Below are positions 37,409 through 46,149 of a DNA stretch of 64,000 nt, in pieces (position 1 is the stretch's first letter; every line of letters begins with the position of its first letter). Both the position numbers and the translations under genes were made by a program. Below the pieces are notes generated by a model. It was given only the letters and a program-made list of their open reading frames with translations. It did not search any database and was not told the DNA's origin. Source of the stretch: Georgfuchsia toluolica (GTDB lineage Bacteria > Pseudomonadota > Gammaproteobacteria > Burkholderiales > Rhodocyclaceae); contig NZ_CAJQUM010000001.1 in the NCBI RefSeq assembly GCF_907163265.1, forward strand, positions 2,852,001 through 2,916,000, written 5' to 3'.

Positions 37409-38596
37409 ATGCCCCAACTGATCCTCCACCCCGACAAGGAACGCTCGCTGCTGCGCCGCCACCCCTGGCTATTCGCGTCGTCGGTCGCGCATCTTTCAGG
37501 CCGGGCGCGGCCGGGCGATACGGTGAAGGTTGTTGCCGACAACGGCAAGGTGCTGGGCAAGGCGGCGTGGAGCCCGGCCTCGCAGATCCGGGCGCGCATG
37601 TGGAGCTTCGATGTCGCAGAGATCATCGACGACGCTTTCTTCAAGCGTCGCGTTGCAGCGGCGGTAGCGCGGCGCGTGGCACTACCCGAACTTCATGCAC
37701 AACAAGCCCTGCGCCTGATCCATGCCGAGTCCGATGGCTTGCCCGGCGTGATCGCGGACCGCTATGGCGATACCATCGTGCTGGCGCTCACCAGCGCCGG
37801 CGCCGAGAAATGGCGCGCTGCGATTGTTGGCGCGTTGAAAAGATCAACCGGCTGTACGCGCATTTATGAGCGCTCGGATTCCGAGGTGCGCAAGCTCGAA
37901 GGACTGGAACCAACCACCGGCTGGCTGGAAGGCGAGGGAGAGACACGATTCGCAATTGATGAAAACGGCGTCAGGCTGCTGGTCGATATCGCCGGTGGCC
38001 ACAAGACCGGCTTTTATCTCGACCAGCGCGACAACCGGCTGCTGCTGCGCGGGCTTGCCAATGTCAAGCGCGTACTCAACTGCTTTTGCTATAGCGGCGG
38101 TTTCTCCCTGCAGGCCTTGGCGGGCGGTGCGCGCGAAGTGATTTCCATCGACAGTTCTGCTCCGGCGCTGGATCTTGCGCGTGAGAATATGGCACTCAAC
38201 ACACAACTCGATGCCGCCCGTGCGGGGTGGCGCGATGCCGACGTGTTCAGCGAATTGCGCCAGCTGCGTGAGGCCGGCGAACAGTTTGACATTGTCGTAC
38301 TCGATCCGCCCAAGTTTGCGCCCTCGGCCAGCCATGCCGATCGCGCCGCGCGAGCCTACAAGGACATCAACCTGCTCGGCTTCCGGCTGTTGGCGCCGGG
38401 AGGGCTGCTGATGACCTATTCCTGTTCGGGCGGCATCGGCCTGGAACTGTTCCAGAAGATCGTCGCCGGCGCCGCGCTCGACGCCGGGCGCGAGGCAAGA
38501 ATCATCAAGCGGCTACAGGGCAGCGCCGATCATCCGGTGGCGCTGGCATTTCCCGAAGGCGAATATCTCAAAGGCCTGCTGGTGCAAGTTGATTAG
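37409..38596 (+). CDS. rlmI: 23S rRNA (cytosine-C5)-methyltransferase, RlmI type
   Basis: The ATG at 37409 gives 395 residues with the normal N-terminal PUA domain (LHPDKERSLLRRHPWLFASSV, then GDTVKVVADNG). The central part has DGLPGVIADRYGD, and the Rossmann methyltransferase domain has KTGFYLDQRDNR, LNCFCYSGGFSLQA, DPPKFAPS and TYSCSGGIG with the catalytic cysteine. E. coli RlmI makes m5C1962. It stands alone, between the TPS locus and the convergent ptsI. Confidence 0.92.
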   Translation: MPQLILHPDKERSLLRRHPWLFASSVAHLSGRARPGDTVKVVADNGKVLGKAAWSPASQIRARMWSFDVAEIIDDAFFKRRVAAAVARRVALPELHAQQALRLIHAESDGLPGVIADRYGDTIVLALTSAGAEKWRAAIVGALKRSTGCTRIYERSDSEVRKLEGLEPTTGWLEGEGETRFAIDENGVRLLVDIAGGHKTGFYLDQRDNRLLLRGLANVKRVLNCFCYSGGFSLQALAGGAREVISIDSSAPALDLARENMALNTQLDAARAGWRDADVFSELRQLREAGEQFDIVVLDPPKFAPSASHADRAARAYKDINLLGFRLLAPGGLLMTYSCSGGIGLELFQKIVAGAALDAGREARIIKRLQGSADHPVALAFPEGEYLKGLLVQVD

Positions 38597-38646
38597 GATC
38601 ATGGCTGGCACATTGCCGCCGTCCCCACTCAATGCAAAATCCCGCT

Positions 38647-40380
38647 TCAAGCATTGATCTTCTCGACGATCTCCAGGATGCGCTCGGGCTCGTCCTGGCG
38701 CAGCAGGCGTGCGATCTGTTGCACCAGCAAGCGCGTGTCCGAGGTTAGCAGACGCTGTTTAACCTCCAGCAGTTGTGCTGGATGCATGGAAAATTGGCGC
38801 AGCCCCATGCCCAGCAAGATGCGCGTCATTCTGGCATCACCCGCCATTTCGCCGCACACGGCAACGGGCCGTCCGGCACCGACGCAGACCCGTATGGTTT
38901 GCGCAATCAGTCTCAGCACTGCGGGATGCAAGGGATCGTAGAGCGACGACACTTCCTCGTCGGTGCGGTCGACCGCCAGCGTGTACTGGATCAGGTCGTT
39001 GGTGCCGATGGAGAGGAAATCTAGCCGCCGCGCGAACGAGCCTATCGCGATCGCAGCGGCGGGAATCTCGATCATACCGCCAACCTGTATGTCATTATCG
39101 AACTTGATGCGGGCATCGCGCAACTGACGCTTGGCGGTTTCGATCATCGCCAGCGCCTGGTCGACCTCGCTGACGTGAGACAGCATGGGCAGCAGGATGC
39201 GCATGCGGCCGTAATGCGAGGCGCGCAGCATGGCGCGCAGCTGGGCGAGGAATAGCTGCGGTTCGGCGAGGCAATAGCGAATGGCGCGCAGGCCCAGCGC
39301 CGGATTCGGCTCCGAGCGCTCGCCGCGCTCCAGGGCGCCCGCGGTTTTGTCGGCGCCGATGTCAAGCGTGCGGATGGTCACCGGCTTGCCATTCATGGCG
39401 CGCGTCACGGCACGATAGGCCTCGAACTGCTCGTCCTCGCCGGGTATCCCGTCGCGGTTCATGAACAGGAATTCGGTACGGAACAGGCCGACGCCGGCGG
39501 CATCGACGGCGCGCACCTGGTCGATATCCTGCGGTAGTTCGATATTCGCTTCGAGTGAAATCTCGACATCGTCGAGCGTTGCCGAATGCGCGCTTTTGAG
39601 GCGTTTGAGCTTGTTGCGCTCGTTCTCCAGTTCGTTCTTGCGCAAACGGAACTCTTCCAGCACGCGCGCGTCGGGATCGACAATCAGGATGCCGCGCGTA
39701 CCATCGACGATAAGCATATCGTCGTCCTGTATCAGCTGCCGCATGCGATGCATGCCGACCACCGCCGGGATGGCAAGGCTGCGCGCCACGATCGTGGTGT
39801 GTGAAGTGGCGCCGCCGAGGTCGGTGACAAAGCCGCCAATCTTGAGGTTCTTGAACTGGATGGTATCCGCCGGCGAGAGGTCGTGGGCCACCACGATCAG
39901 ATCTTCGCTGCTGCTGCGCCGCGTCATCTTGCGTGGCTTGTCCATCAATACCTTGAGCACGCGCTCGACCACCTGCACCACGTCGCTCTTGCGTTCGCGC
40001 AGATAGGCGTCTTCGATTTCGCCGAATTGCTCGACCAGGATTTCCATCTGCGTCACCAGCGCCCACTCGGCATTGCATTTGCGCTCGCGAATCAATTCAG
40101 CAGCGGCCGCGGCCAGCAGCGGGTCGGTCAGGATCATGGCGTGCACATCGACGAAGGCGCCGACTTCGTTCGGCGTGCCCGGCTGGTTTGCTTCGGTGCG
40201 CAGCGCTTCCAACTCTGCGCCGACCACGGCGAAGGCGTTATTGAGCCGGGCCAGTTCGCGCGGAATGTCGCGTTCGCGCAGCGGATATTGCGCCACCTCC
40301 AGCGTCGCGTGCGACACCAGATGCGCCCGTCCGATGGCGATGCCGGGCGATACAGCATTGCCAAAGAGGGCGAAGGACAT
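38647..40380 (-). CDS. ptsI: PTS enzyme I (phosphoenolpyruvate-protein phosphotransferase)
   Basis: The 577-residue protein has the enzyme I layout without the GAF domain of the nitrogen-PTS version. The phospho-histidine lies in GGATSHTTIVARS near residue 190. The PEP-binding barrel shows GLFRTEFLFMNRD, RTLDIGADK, GLRAIRYCL and the catalytic VCGEMAGDARMTRILLGMGLRQFSM. It transfers phosphate from PEP to HPr, encoded 2 bp upstream. No sugar permease is in the window, so it probably serves a regulatory PTS (EIIA proteins, HPr kinase), as is common in betaproteobacteria. Confidence 0.96.
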   Translation of the reverse strand: MSFALFGNAVSPGIAIGRAHLVSHATLEVAQYPLRERDIPRELARLNNAFAVVGAELEALRTEANQPGTPNEVGAFVDVHAMILTDPLLAAAAAELIRERKCNAEWALVTQMEILVEQFGEIEDAYLRERKSDVVQVVERVLKVLMDKPRKMTRRSSSEDLIVVAHDLSPADTIQFKNLKIGGFVTDLGGATSHTTIVARSLAIPAVVGMHRMRQLIQDDDMLIVDGTRGILIVDPDARVLEEFRLRKNELENERNKLKRLKSAHSATLDDVEISLEANIELPQDIDQVRAVDAAGVGLFRTEFLFMNRDGIPGEDEQFEAYRAVTRAMNGKPVTIRTLDIGADKTAGALERGERSEPNPALGLRAIRYCLAEPQLFLAQLRAMLRASHYGRMRILLPMLSHVSEVDQALAMIETAKRQLRDARIKFDNDIQVGGMIEIPAAAIAIGSFARRLDFLSIGTNDLIQYTLAVDRTDEEVSSLYDPLHPAVLRLIAQTIRVCVGAGRPVAVCGEMAGDARMTRILLGMGLRQFSMHPAQLLEVKQRLLTSDTRLLVQQIARLLRQDEPERILEIVEKINA

Positions 40381-40382
40381 GA

Positions 40383-40652
40383 CTACTCTCCTTCGCCGAA
40401 GCGGTCGACGATCAGTCGGGTAATGGCTTGCAGCGCCTCGTCGGCCTGCGCGCCTTCACAATCGATTACCACCCTGGTGCCGAGGCCGGCAGCCAGCATC
40501 ATCACGCCCATGATGCTCTTGGCGTTGATGCGGCGGCCATTGCGTTCCATCCACACCTCGCAGGGATAGCTGCCGGCGAGCTGGGTCAGCTTCGCCGATG
40601 CGCGCGCGTGAAGCCCCAGTTTGTTGATGATTTCCACTTCTGCCTTCGGCAC
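40383..40652 (-). CDS. ptsH: PTS phosphocarrier protein HPr
   Basis: A GTG start at 40652 with AAGGAG six bases upstream gives 89 residues and places the two regulatory residues at their standard numbers: His15 in LGLHARAS and Ser46 in AKSIMGVMML. A frame start at 40682 (also GTG) is less likely. HPr accepts phosphate on His15 from enzyme I; Ser46 is the site for HPr kinase where present. In related genomes an EIIA-Man gene often precedes ptsH; here queC does. Confidence 0.95.
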   Translation of the reverse strand: MPKAEVEIINKLGLHARASAKLTQLAGSYPCEVWMERNGRRINAKSIMGVMMLAAGLGTRVVIDCEGAQADEALQAITRLIVDRFGEGE

Positions 40653-40721
40653 TCCTGTCTCCTTGCAAGCATTTTGTATCACTGACTAGGCGTAGCTTAT
40701 CAGCATGCCGCGACATCGTGG

Positions 40722-41399
40722 TTACGTTTGGTAGTCGGTTGGGTCGGGCAGCCCCGCAGCGGTAAATCCCTCCCGCCGCAGGCGGCAGGAATCGCAGACA
40801 CCGCAGGCACGGCCTTCCGCATCGGCCTGATAGCAGGATACCGTAAGGCGGTAATCCACACTGAGTCGGCTGCCGGTGCGGATGATATCGGCCTTGGAAA
40901 GATCGATCAGAGGCGCATGGATGCGCAGGGTTCTGCCCTCGACAGCCGCTTTGGTGGCCAGATTCGCCATGGCCTCAAAGGCGCGGATGAACTCGGGGCG
41001 GCAATCCGGATAGCCCGAATAATCGACGGCGTTTACGCCGACGAAAATATCGCAGCTGTCGAGCACCTCGGCCCATCCCAAAGCCAGCGCCAGCATGATG
41101 GTGTTGCGCGCCGGGACATAAGTAACGGGGATGCCGGGTTGCACGCCGGCAGTGGGGACATCGATGCCGCGGTCGGTCAGCGCCGAGCCGCCGAACTGAT
41201 TCATGTCGAGATGAACCACGCGATGTTCCGCCGCGCCCAGCACCGCCGCGACGCGGCTCGCCGCTGCCAATTCGGCCACATGGCGCTGGCCGTAATCGAC
41301 CGATAGGCAATGGCAGGCAAAGCCCTGTTCGTGCGCCAAGGCCAGCACGGTCGCCGAATCGAGGCCGCCAGAGAGAAGAATCACCGCTTTTTTACTCAT
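40722..41399 (-). CDS. queC: 7-cyano-7-deazaguanine synthase QueC
   Basis: The start at ATG 41399 shares one base with the queE stop (TGATG). The 225-residue protein has the PP-loop SGGLDSAT at residues 10-17, [31 protein letters not shown], and the C-terminal zinc cysteines CGVCDSC preceded by VSCYQ. It turns 7-carboxy-7-deazaguanine into preQ0 for queuosine. A longer frame to 41849 lies inside queE and is not used. Confidence 0.96.
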   Translation of the reverse strand: MSKKAVILLSGGLDSATVLALAHEQGFACHCLSVDYGQRHVAELAAASRVAAVLGAAEHRVVHLDMNQFGGSALTDRGIDVPTAGVQPGIPVTYVPARNTIMLALALGWAEVLDSCDIFVGVNAVDYSGYPDCRPEFIRAFEAMANLATKAAVEGRTLRIHAPLIDLSKADIIRTGSRLSVDYRLTVSCYQADAEGRACGVCDSCRLRREGFTAAGLPDPTDYQT

Positions 41400-42040
41400 C
41401 AGCGCCCCGCCACCGAACTCCACAACAGCTTGTGCAATTGCAACTGGAAGCGTACCGGCAAATGGTCGCGCAATATCCATTCGGCAAGTTGCGTCGGCGC
41501 GAGCCGGTCGGGCACGGGCGAGAACAGCACGGCGCAGCGATCGGCGAGCCCGCGCGCATGCAGCGTTTCCTTGGCCCAGAGATAGTCGGCTTCCGAGACC
41601 AGCACGAACTTCACCTCGTCGCGCGGAGTGAGACATGCGAGATTTTCCCAGCGGTTGCGCGCCGATTCGCCTGAATCCGGTGCCTTGAGATCCATGATTT
41701 TCGCCACGCGCGGATCGACGCCGCTCACATCGAGCGCGCCGCTGGTTTCGAGTGACACCGAATATCCCGCATCGCATAACGCCGTCAACAGATCGAGGCA
41801 GGAGCTCTGCGCCAGCGGTTCGCCGCCGGTCACGCAGACCGTCTTGCAACCAAAAGCGGCAATCCGTTTGAGCGTGGTTTCGACATCGATGGTTTCGCCG
41901 CCTGTGAAGGCGTATTCGGTATCACACCAGATGCAGCGCAGGGGACAACCGGTAAGGCGCACGAACACCGTGGGCAGGCCGACGCGGGAAGATTCGCCCT
42001 GAATGGAATGAAAAATCTCAGTGATCCGCAACTTCGCCAT
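41399..42040 (-). CDS. queE: 7-carboxy-7-deazaguanine synthase QueE
   Basis: The radical SAM cluster is CPLRCIWC at Cys32, Cys36 and Cys39 (numbered from ATG 42040; GTG 42043 is the next in-frame alternative). [13 protein letters not shown] at the start and VCVTGGEP are family marks. The 213-residue enzyme makes the deazaguanine ring of queuosine. QueD and GTP cyclohydrolase are not in the window. It is preceded by a 155-bp gap holding repeat copy 2. Confidence 0.95.
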   Translation of the reverse strand: MAKLRITEIFHSIQGESSRVGLPTVFVRLTGCPLRCIWCDTEYAFTGGETIDVETTLKRIAAFGCKTVCVTGGEPLAQSSCLDLLTALCDAGYSVSLETSGALDVSGVDPRVAKIMDLKAPDSGESARNRWENLACLTPRDEVKFVLVSEADYLWAKETLHARGLADRCAVLFSPVPDRLAPTQLAEWILRDHLPVRFQLQLHKLLWSSVAGR

Positions 42041-42105
42041 CACATGGAAGCCGCGAATCGGCTCACGGAACTCCCCTCGCCCATTGCGGGGCGGAGGCGG
42101 GGTTT

Positions 42106-42171
42106 CGGGAAGTATTGCTTCCCGCCGCTTGAGCGGGCGAGCTGTGCAAAGCGAGCCCCCCAGGGGCTGGG
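42106..42171. repeat. Hairpin-plus-block dispersed repeat, copy 2
   Basis: The stem CGGGAAG-TATTG-CTTCCCG (42106-42124) has the same 7-bp stem and 5-nt loop as copy 1 but a different stem sequence, and is followed at the same 6-bp distance by the 28-bp block (42131-42158, two differences). The trailing GCCCCCCAGGGGC forms a second small hairpin. It lies between cpoB and queE. Confidence 0.8.
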
Positions 42172-42195
42172 GGTGAAGGGGAATGCGGCACGGAG

Positions 42196-42957
42196 TTACT
42201 TCTTCTTCAGCCTCGCCTTGGCCTGTTTGCCAGCATCGGAAGCGGGGTATTTTGCCGCGAGACTTGCCAACACGGCGCGTGATTCCTTTGTCCGACCCAG
42301 CTCAGCGAGGCTGTCGGCGCGGCCCAGCATGGCATCCGGGGCATGTTCGTCATCAGGCCATTTCTCGACCAGGTGGCGATACAGCTCCGCTGCCCTGGCC
42401 GGCTGCTTGAGATGACTGTAGCAATATGCCGCAAAAAAATGGGCGCCGGGCTGCTGCGGACTATCAGGTGCGGCCTTGATGAAGGATTCGAAGCCGGCCA
42501 CCGCCGACTTGAAGTCGGCGCCCTTGAGCGCTGTCAGCGCCGCATCGTAATCGTGCATGGCGGCGGCATAGGCAGCCTTGGCGGCATCGGCCTTTAACTC
42601 TACTTCATTCTGCTGACTCTGGGTCTGCGACTCGATCTTGCGCAGGCGATTGTCGAGATCGACATAGAAATCCTTTTGCCGCTTCTGTGCCGCATCAAGG
42701 TTGTAGTTCAGTTCATCGATCTGGCCGCGCAGTTTGGCGATATCAGCCTTGATTGCCTCAAGCTGGTTGGAAAAATCGACCTGATTCCTGGTCGCCGATT
42801 CCAACCGCTGCGTCGCTTCGTCAAGCTGAGTTCGTACCGCATCGACCTGCGCCCGTACCGCATTGATCTGTGTCCGCGCCTCATCGTCGCTGAACAGTCC
42901 AGCCTGCGCCGGCGGCACACAGACGAGCGCCAACAATGCGGCGAGGAGGCGCAGCAT
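42196..42957 (-). CDS. cpoB: Tol-Pal accessory protein CpoB (YbgF)
   Basis: The ATG at 42957, three bases after the pal stop, gives 253 residues with a signal peptide (MLRLLAALLALVCVPPAQA). A coiled-coil segment follows (about residues 30-110; INAVRAQVDAVRTQLDEATQRLES), then three TPR units (DYDAALTALKGADFKSAVAGFESFIKAAPDS onward). The periplasmic protein links peptidoglycan synthesis with outer-membrane constriction by the Tol machine. It is the last gene of the Tol-Pal series. Confidence 0.94.
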   Translation of the reverse strand: MLRLLAALLALVCVPPAQAGLFSDDEARTQINAVRAQVDAVRTQLDEATQRLESATRNQVDFSNQLEAIKADIAKLRGQIDELNYNLDAAQKRQKDFYVDLDNRLRKIESQTQSQQNEVELKADAAKAAYAAAMHDYDAALTALKGADFKSAVAGFESFIKAAPDSPQQPGAHFFAAYCYSHLKQPARAAELYRHLVEKWPDDEHAPDAMLGRADSLAELGRTKESRAVLASLAAKYPASDAGKQAKARLKKK

Positions 42958-42960
42958 CAA

Positions 42961-43497
42961 TCAGAACTCGCCCGTATAAAGCATGTCGCCACGACGATTC
43001 TGCGCCCAGCAGTCTTCGGTATGCTCGGTGCAGCGCGGTTTTTCTTCGCCCAAGCTGACGGCTTCGACCTGGTCTTCCTTGCCACCGTTAAGCAATACGG
43101 TCTTTTTTACCGCTTCGGCGCGCTTCTGGCCGAGGGCCAGATTGTATTCGCGGCTGCCACGCTCATCGGCGTTGCCCTGGATCCGCATCTTGATCTGGGG
43201 ATTGGCGGCAAGGAACTTGCCATGCTGTTCCAGCAGCGGCTTGAATTCATCCTTGATGATGAATTGGTCGAAGTCGAAAAATACACTGCGTTTGGACAAG
43301 GGGCTATTCGGGTCTTTCAGCGCAGCAAGGCTATACGGATTGACGGTCTCCGACATCACTGGCGCGGATTCGACCTTGGGCGAAGCGGGTTGCTGTCCTT
43401 CAACCGGCGCGGGTTTCTGTTCGGGGGCAGGGGGCTGCGAACTGCATGCAACGAGCATAACGGCCATTAGGCCGGCAATGGCAAGAGACGAACGCAT
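42961..43497 (-). CDS. pal: Peptidoglycan-associated lipoprotein Pal
   Basis: The ATG at 43497 has GGAG ten bases upstream. The 178-residue protein has a lipoprotein signal with the lipobox LVAC (Cys18), a Pro-rich linker, and an OmpA-type peptidoglycan-binding domain: VFFDFDQFIIKDEF, IQGNADERGSREYNLALGQKRAEAV, and the closing NRRGDM. It anchors the outer membrane to peptidoglycan and is pulled by TolB and TolA at division. Confidence 0.97.
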   Translation of the reverse strand: MRSSLAIAGLMAVMLVACSSQPPAPEQKPAPVEGQQPASPKVESAPVMSETVNPYSLAALKDPNSPLSKRSVFFDFDQFIIKDEFKPLLEQHGKFLAANPQIKMRIQGNADERGSREYNLALGQKRAEAVKKTVLLNGGKEDQVEAVSLGEEKPRCTEHTEDCWAQNRRGDMLYTGEF

Positions 43498-43550
43498 GGA
43501 ATAACTCCTTGGAGGTGTATTTGAGTGAAGGAAAGAGTTGCGAGAAATGA

Positions 43551-44825
43551 TCATTTGGCAAAGGGGCTCCAGGCGGGTTCCCGGATATCGGCAGCTTGAA
43601 CGGACAACTTCTGCTTAACGCGTCCGTCCACAGATACTGCCGCCAGTACACCGCGTCCGCCTACCTCTGTAGCATACAGAATCATACGCCCATTCGGAGC
43701 AAAACTGGGCGATTCGTCCTTGGCCGAATCTGTAAGGATTTGCGTTTGCCGCGTCGCCAGATCCATCAGCGTCAACTGAAAGCGACCGGCGTTCTCGCTA
43801 ATGTAGGCGAGGCTCTTGCCGTCCGGGGAAGGTCTTGGCGTGACGTTGTAGCTGCCGTCGAAAGTGATGCGCACGGCTGCGCCGCCGGCCGCGGGAATGC
43901 TGTAAATCTGCGGGCTGCCACCACGATCCGAGGTGAAATAAATTGTTTGTCCGTCGGCAGAGAACTTAGGTTCGGTATCGATACCCGATGACGTGGCCAG
44001 GCGTGTTACGCCGCTGCCGTCGGCGTTGACCAGGTACATCTGCGAATTGCCGTCCTTGGTCAGGACAATGGCGAGACGCTTGCCGTCCGGCGACCAGGCT
44101 GGCGCCGAATTGGAGCCCTTGAAATTGGCGACCACATGGCGTCGGTTGGCAACAAGATCATGCACGTAAATCACCGGCTTCTTGGCCTCGAACGAAACGT
44201 AGGCCAGCTTGCTGCCATCGGGTGACCATGACGGCGAGATCAACGGCTCATGCGAGGCGAGCGCCGTTTGCGGATTCGCGCCGTCGGCATCGGCAATCTG
44301 CAATTCAAATCGGCCGACGCTCTTTACCACATAGGCGATGCGGGTGGAGAAAATGCCGCGTTCGCCGGTGAGCTTTTCATAAATGGCATCGGCGATGCGG
44401 TGCGCTGTTGCACGCAACTGCGCTGGCGTAGACGTATGGCCGAAGGCGCCGACATCGAGCAGGCTTTGCTTGGCGACATCCTGTAGGCGATAGCGGGTTT
44501 CGTAACGGCCGTTGGCTGCGGCCAGCAGGCTGCCGCCTACCACCGCATCAGCGCCGCGGGCGCGCCAGTCGGGAAAATTGATCGAAGCATTTTCGGCCAA
44601 TGTCGCATTGCCCGTGTCGATGAGACGGAATAGTCCGCTGCGATCAAGATCGGCACGTATTACCGAGGTCAGCGCCTGGGTCAGGATGCGGTCGCCATCA
44701 AAATTGGCAATCGCGATGGGAATGCGGTTGGCACCGGCACCCGTGATTTCGATGGTGAGTTGCGCCGATGCGGCAAGAGATAGCGCCGTCAGGAGTGAAA
44801 AGACAAGGGATCGAATGAGTTTCAT
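43551..44825 (-). CDS. tolB: Tol-Pal translocation protein TolB
   Basis: The 424-residue periplasmic protein starts with a signal peptide (MKLIRSLVFSLLTALSLAASA). An N-terminal domain with FDGDRILTQALTSVIRADLDRSGLF precedes a six-bladed beta-propeller with repeated SPDG(K/S) blades (SPSWSPDGSKLAYVSF, APAWSPDGKRLAIVLT, PRPSPDGKSLAYIS). The gap to tolA is 17 bp and to pal 53 bp. Confidence 0.97.
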   Translation of the reverse strand: MKLIRSLVFSLLTALSLAASAQLTIEITGAGANRIPIAIANFDGDRILTQALTSVIRADLDRSGLFRLIDTGNATLAENASINFPDWRARGADAVVGGSLLAAANGRYETRYRLQDVAKQSLLDVGAFGHTSTPAQLRATAHRIADAIYEKLTGERGIFSTRIAYVVKSVGRFELQIADADGANPQTALASHEPLISPSWSPDGSKLAYVSFEAKKPVIYVHDLVANRRHVVANFKGSNSAPAWSPDGKRLAIVLTKDGNSQMYLVNADGSGVTRLATSSGIDTEPKFSADGQTIYFTSDRGGSPQIYSIPAAGGAAVRITFDGSYNVTPRPSPDGKSLAYISENAGRFQLTLMDLATRQTQILTDSAKDESPSFAPNGRMILYATEVGGRGVLAAVSVDGRVKQKLSVQAADIREPAWSPFAK

Positions 44826-44842
44826 GGGCAGAATTATAAGGT

Positions 44843-45586
44843 TCAGTCTTCCAAGGGGCGGTATTTGATGGAAAGCTCACGCTCAAACAGCGACGGATCG
44901 TCGGGTTTTGGCAAGGGACTGGATTTGAGGATCGCACGCTCCACTGCCGCATCCAGCGCCGGATTGCCTGAGGGGGTCTTGAGCTTGACCGAGAGGATTT
45001 CTCCACCTGCCTCCGTTAGTACTTGCGTGACGATAAAAATGCTTTCCGGGTTGCCGTTGATCGCAGGTGGAAGCACGATGTTGCCGCGAATCTTGCCGCG
45101 AATCTTGGTCAGATAGTCGGCGAGGCCCTTGTTGTGTGCCGCCGCAGCCTGGTTGGCCTTGAGTTGAGCCTGCGCACGCGCGGCCTCGTCGACGACACGG
45201 TTTTGCCTTGTGCGATTGACCTCATGCTGCAAGAATTTGGCGATCGCGTCGATGCTCTGCGTGGCCTTCTCCTTAATGCTCTTTGGTTTCTCCGGTTCTT
45301 TGCGCAGTATCTCGGCCTTGGACGGCGCCGGCGGCGCTTCTTGTTCAACCTTCTGCGGCCGTCGCGGTACTTTCTGTTCTTGCGGCGGCATGGCGGGTTT
45401 GGTGGCGTCTGTCGGCGCCGGATAACGCACCAAATCGACCGATATGGTCTCAGGCGCGGATGTCTGCCAACGGATGCCGTAAATCAGAATCATGGCGAGC
45501 AGGACATGCATCAGCACGGTCAATACCCAAGCCACGCGTTTGCCCGGCTCGGGACGGATGTGCGCGAAATACGGCAAATCTGCCAT
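44843..45586 (-). CDS. tolA: Cell envelope protein TolA
   Basis: From ATG 45586 the protein has 247 residues; GTG 45598, which would overlap the tolR stop by 4 bp, is an equally possible start. One N-terminal membrane helix (VLTVLMHVLLAMILIYGI) is followed by a Pro/Lys/Glu-rich and Ala/Gln-rich periplasmic stalk (about residues 50-160) and a TonB/TolA C-terminal domain with GGEILSVKLKTPSGNPALDAAVE and the TolA-specific PKPDDPSLFERELSIKYRP. The stalk is short compared with E. coli TolA (421 residues). Confidence 0.94.
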   Translation of the reverse strand: MADLPYFAHIRPEPGKRVAWVLTVLMHVLLAMILIYGIRWQTSAPETISVDLVRYPAPTDATKPAMPPQEQKVPRRPQKVEQEAPPAPSKAEILRKEPEKPKSIKEKATQSIDAIAKFLQHEVNRTRQNRVVDEAARAQAQLKANQAAAAHNKGLADYLTKIRGKIRGNIVLPPAINGNPESIFIVTQVLTEAGGEILSVKLKTPSGNPALDAAVERAILKSSPLPKPDDPSLFERELSIKYRPLED

Positions 45587-45594
45587 CGCCAGGT

Positions 45595-46002
45595 TCACTT
45601 GCCCGGTTGTACCAGCAGGCCAATTTTGGCGATCTGCTGCTTCTGCAATTCATCCATGACATTCAGTACGGCTTCATAACGCACGCTGCGGTCGGCGGCG
45701 ATCAGCACGCTCTGCTGCGGATTGGCTTGCTGGGCGGCGTGAATCCTCGCCGCCAGTTCGTCAGGTTCGAGACGCACTTCCACATCGTTTTTCGATTTGT
45801 CCTTGAGCGCCACGCTTTTGTCGGCATGAATAATGACTTCGAGCGGCGCTACCGGCGGCGCGGAACTCTTGCCGACGCTGGGCAAGTCGACACTGCCGGT
45901 CTGGATCATCGGCGCGGTGACCATAAAAATCACGAGCAGCACCAGCATGACGTCGATGTAGGGCACGACGTTGATCTGGTTCATGAGTCTGCGCTGTCTC
46001 AC
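45595..46002 (-). CDS. tolR: Proton-channel protein TolR (ExbD/TolR family)
   Basis: The GTG at 46002 behind AGGATG gives 135 residues; ATG 45984 is a shorter alternative. The single membrane helix holds the proton-carrying aspartate in INVVPYIDVMLVLLVIFMVTAP, followed by a periplasmic domain. With TolQ it uses the proton gradient to drive TolA. It is separated from tolQ by a 147-bp repeat-bearing gap, whereas these genes are usually adjacent. Confidence 0.95.
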   Translation of the reverse strand: MRQRRLMNQINVVPYIDVMLVLLVIFMVTAPMIQTGSVDLPSVGKSSAPPVAPLEVIIHADKSVALKDKSKNDVEVRLEPDELAARIHAAQQANPQQSVLIAADRSVRYEAVLNVMDELQKQQIAKIGLLVQPGK

Positions 46003-46026
46003 GCGATCATCCTGAAAAACGTTTCA

Positions 46027-46135
46027 GCACGGCAACACGGCGAAAAACTACGAAGGAACTCCAAATCCTTCTCTTCTCCGTGCCCTCCGTGGTGAATGCC
46101 TTTGATTCCGCCGTGTCGCCATGTTCGCCGTGGTT
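46027..46135. repeat. Repeat insertion between tolQ and tolR (CACGG/CCACGGAG family)
   Basis: The gap holds short facing units: CACGGCAACACGGCG near 46027-46041, then CTTCTCCGTGCCCTCCGTGGTGAA near 46070, then CCGCCGTGTCGCCATGTTCGCCGTGGTTAA near 46106. Units CCGTG/CACGG recur about every 8-11 bp in both orientations. The pattern resembles the CACAGAG repeat at 18985 in layout. Confidence 0.65.
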
Positions 46136-46149
46136 AATGGGTTGTCTAT

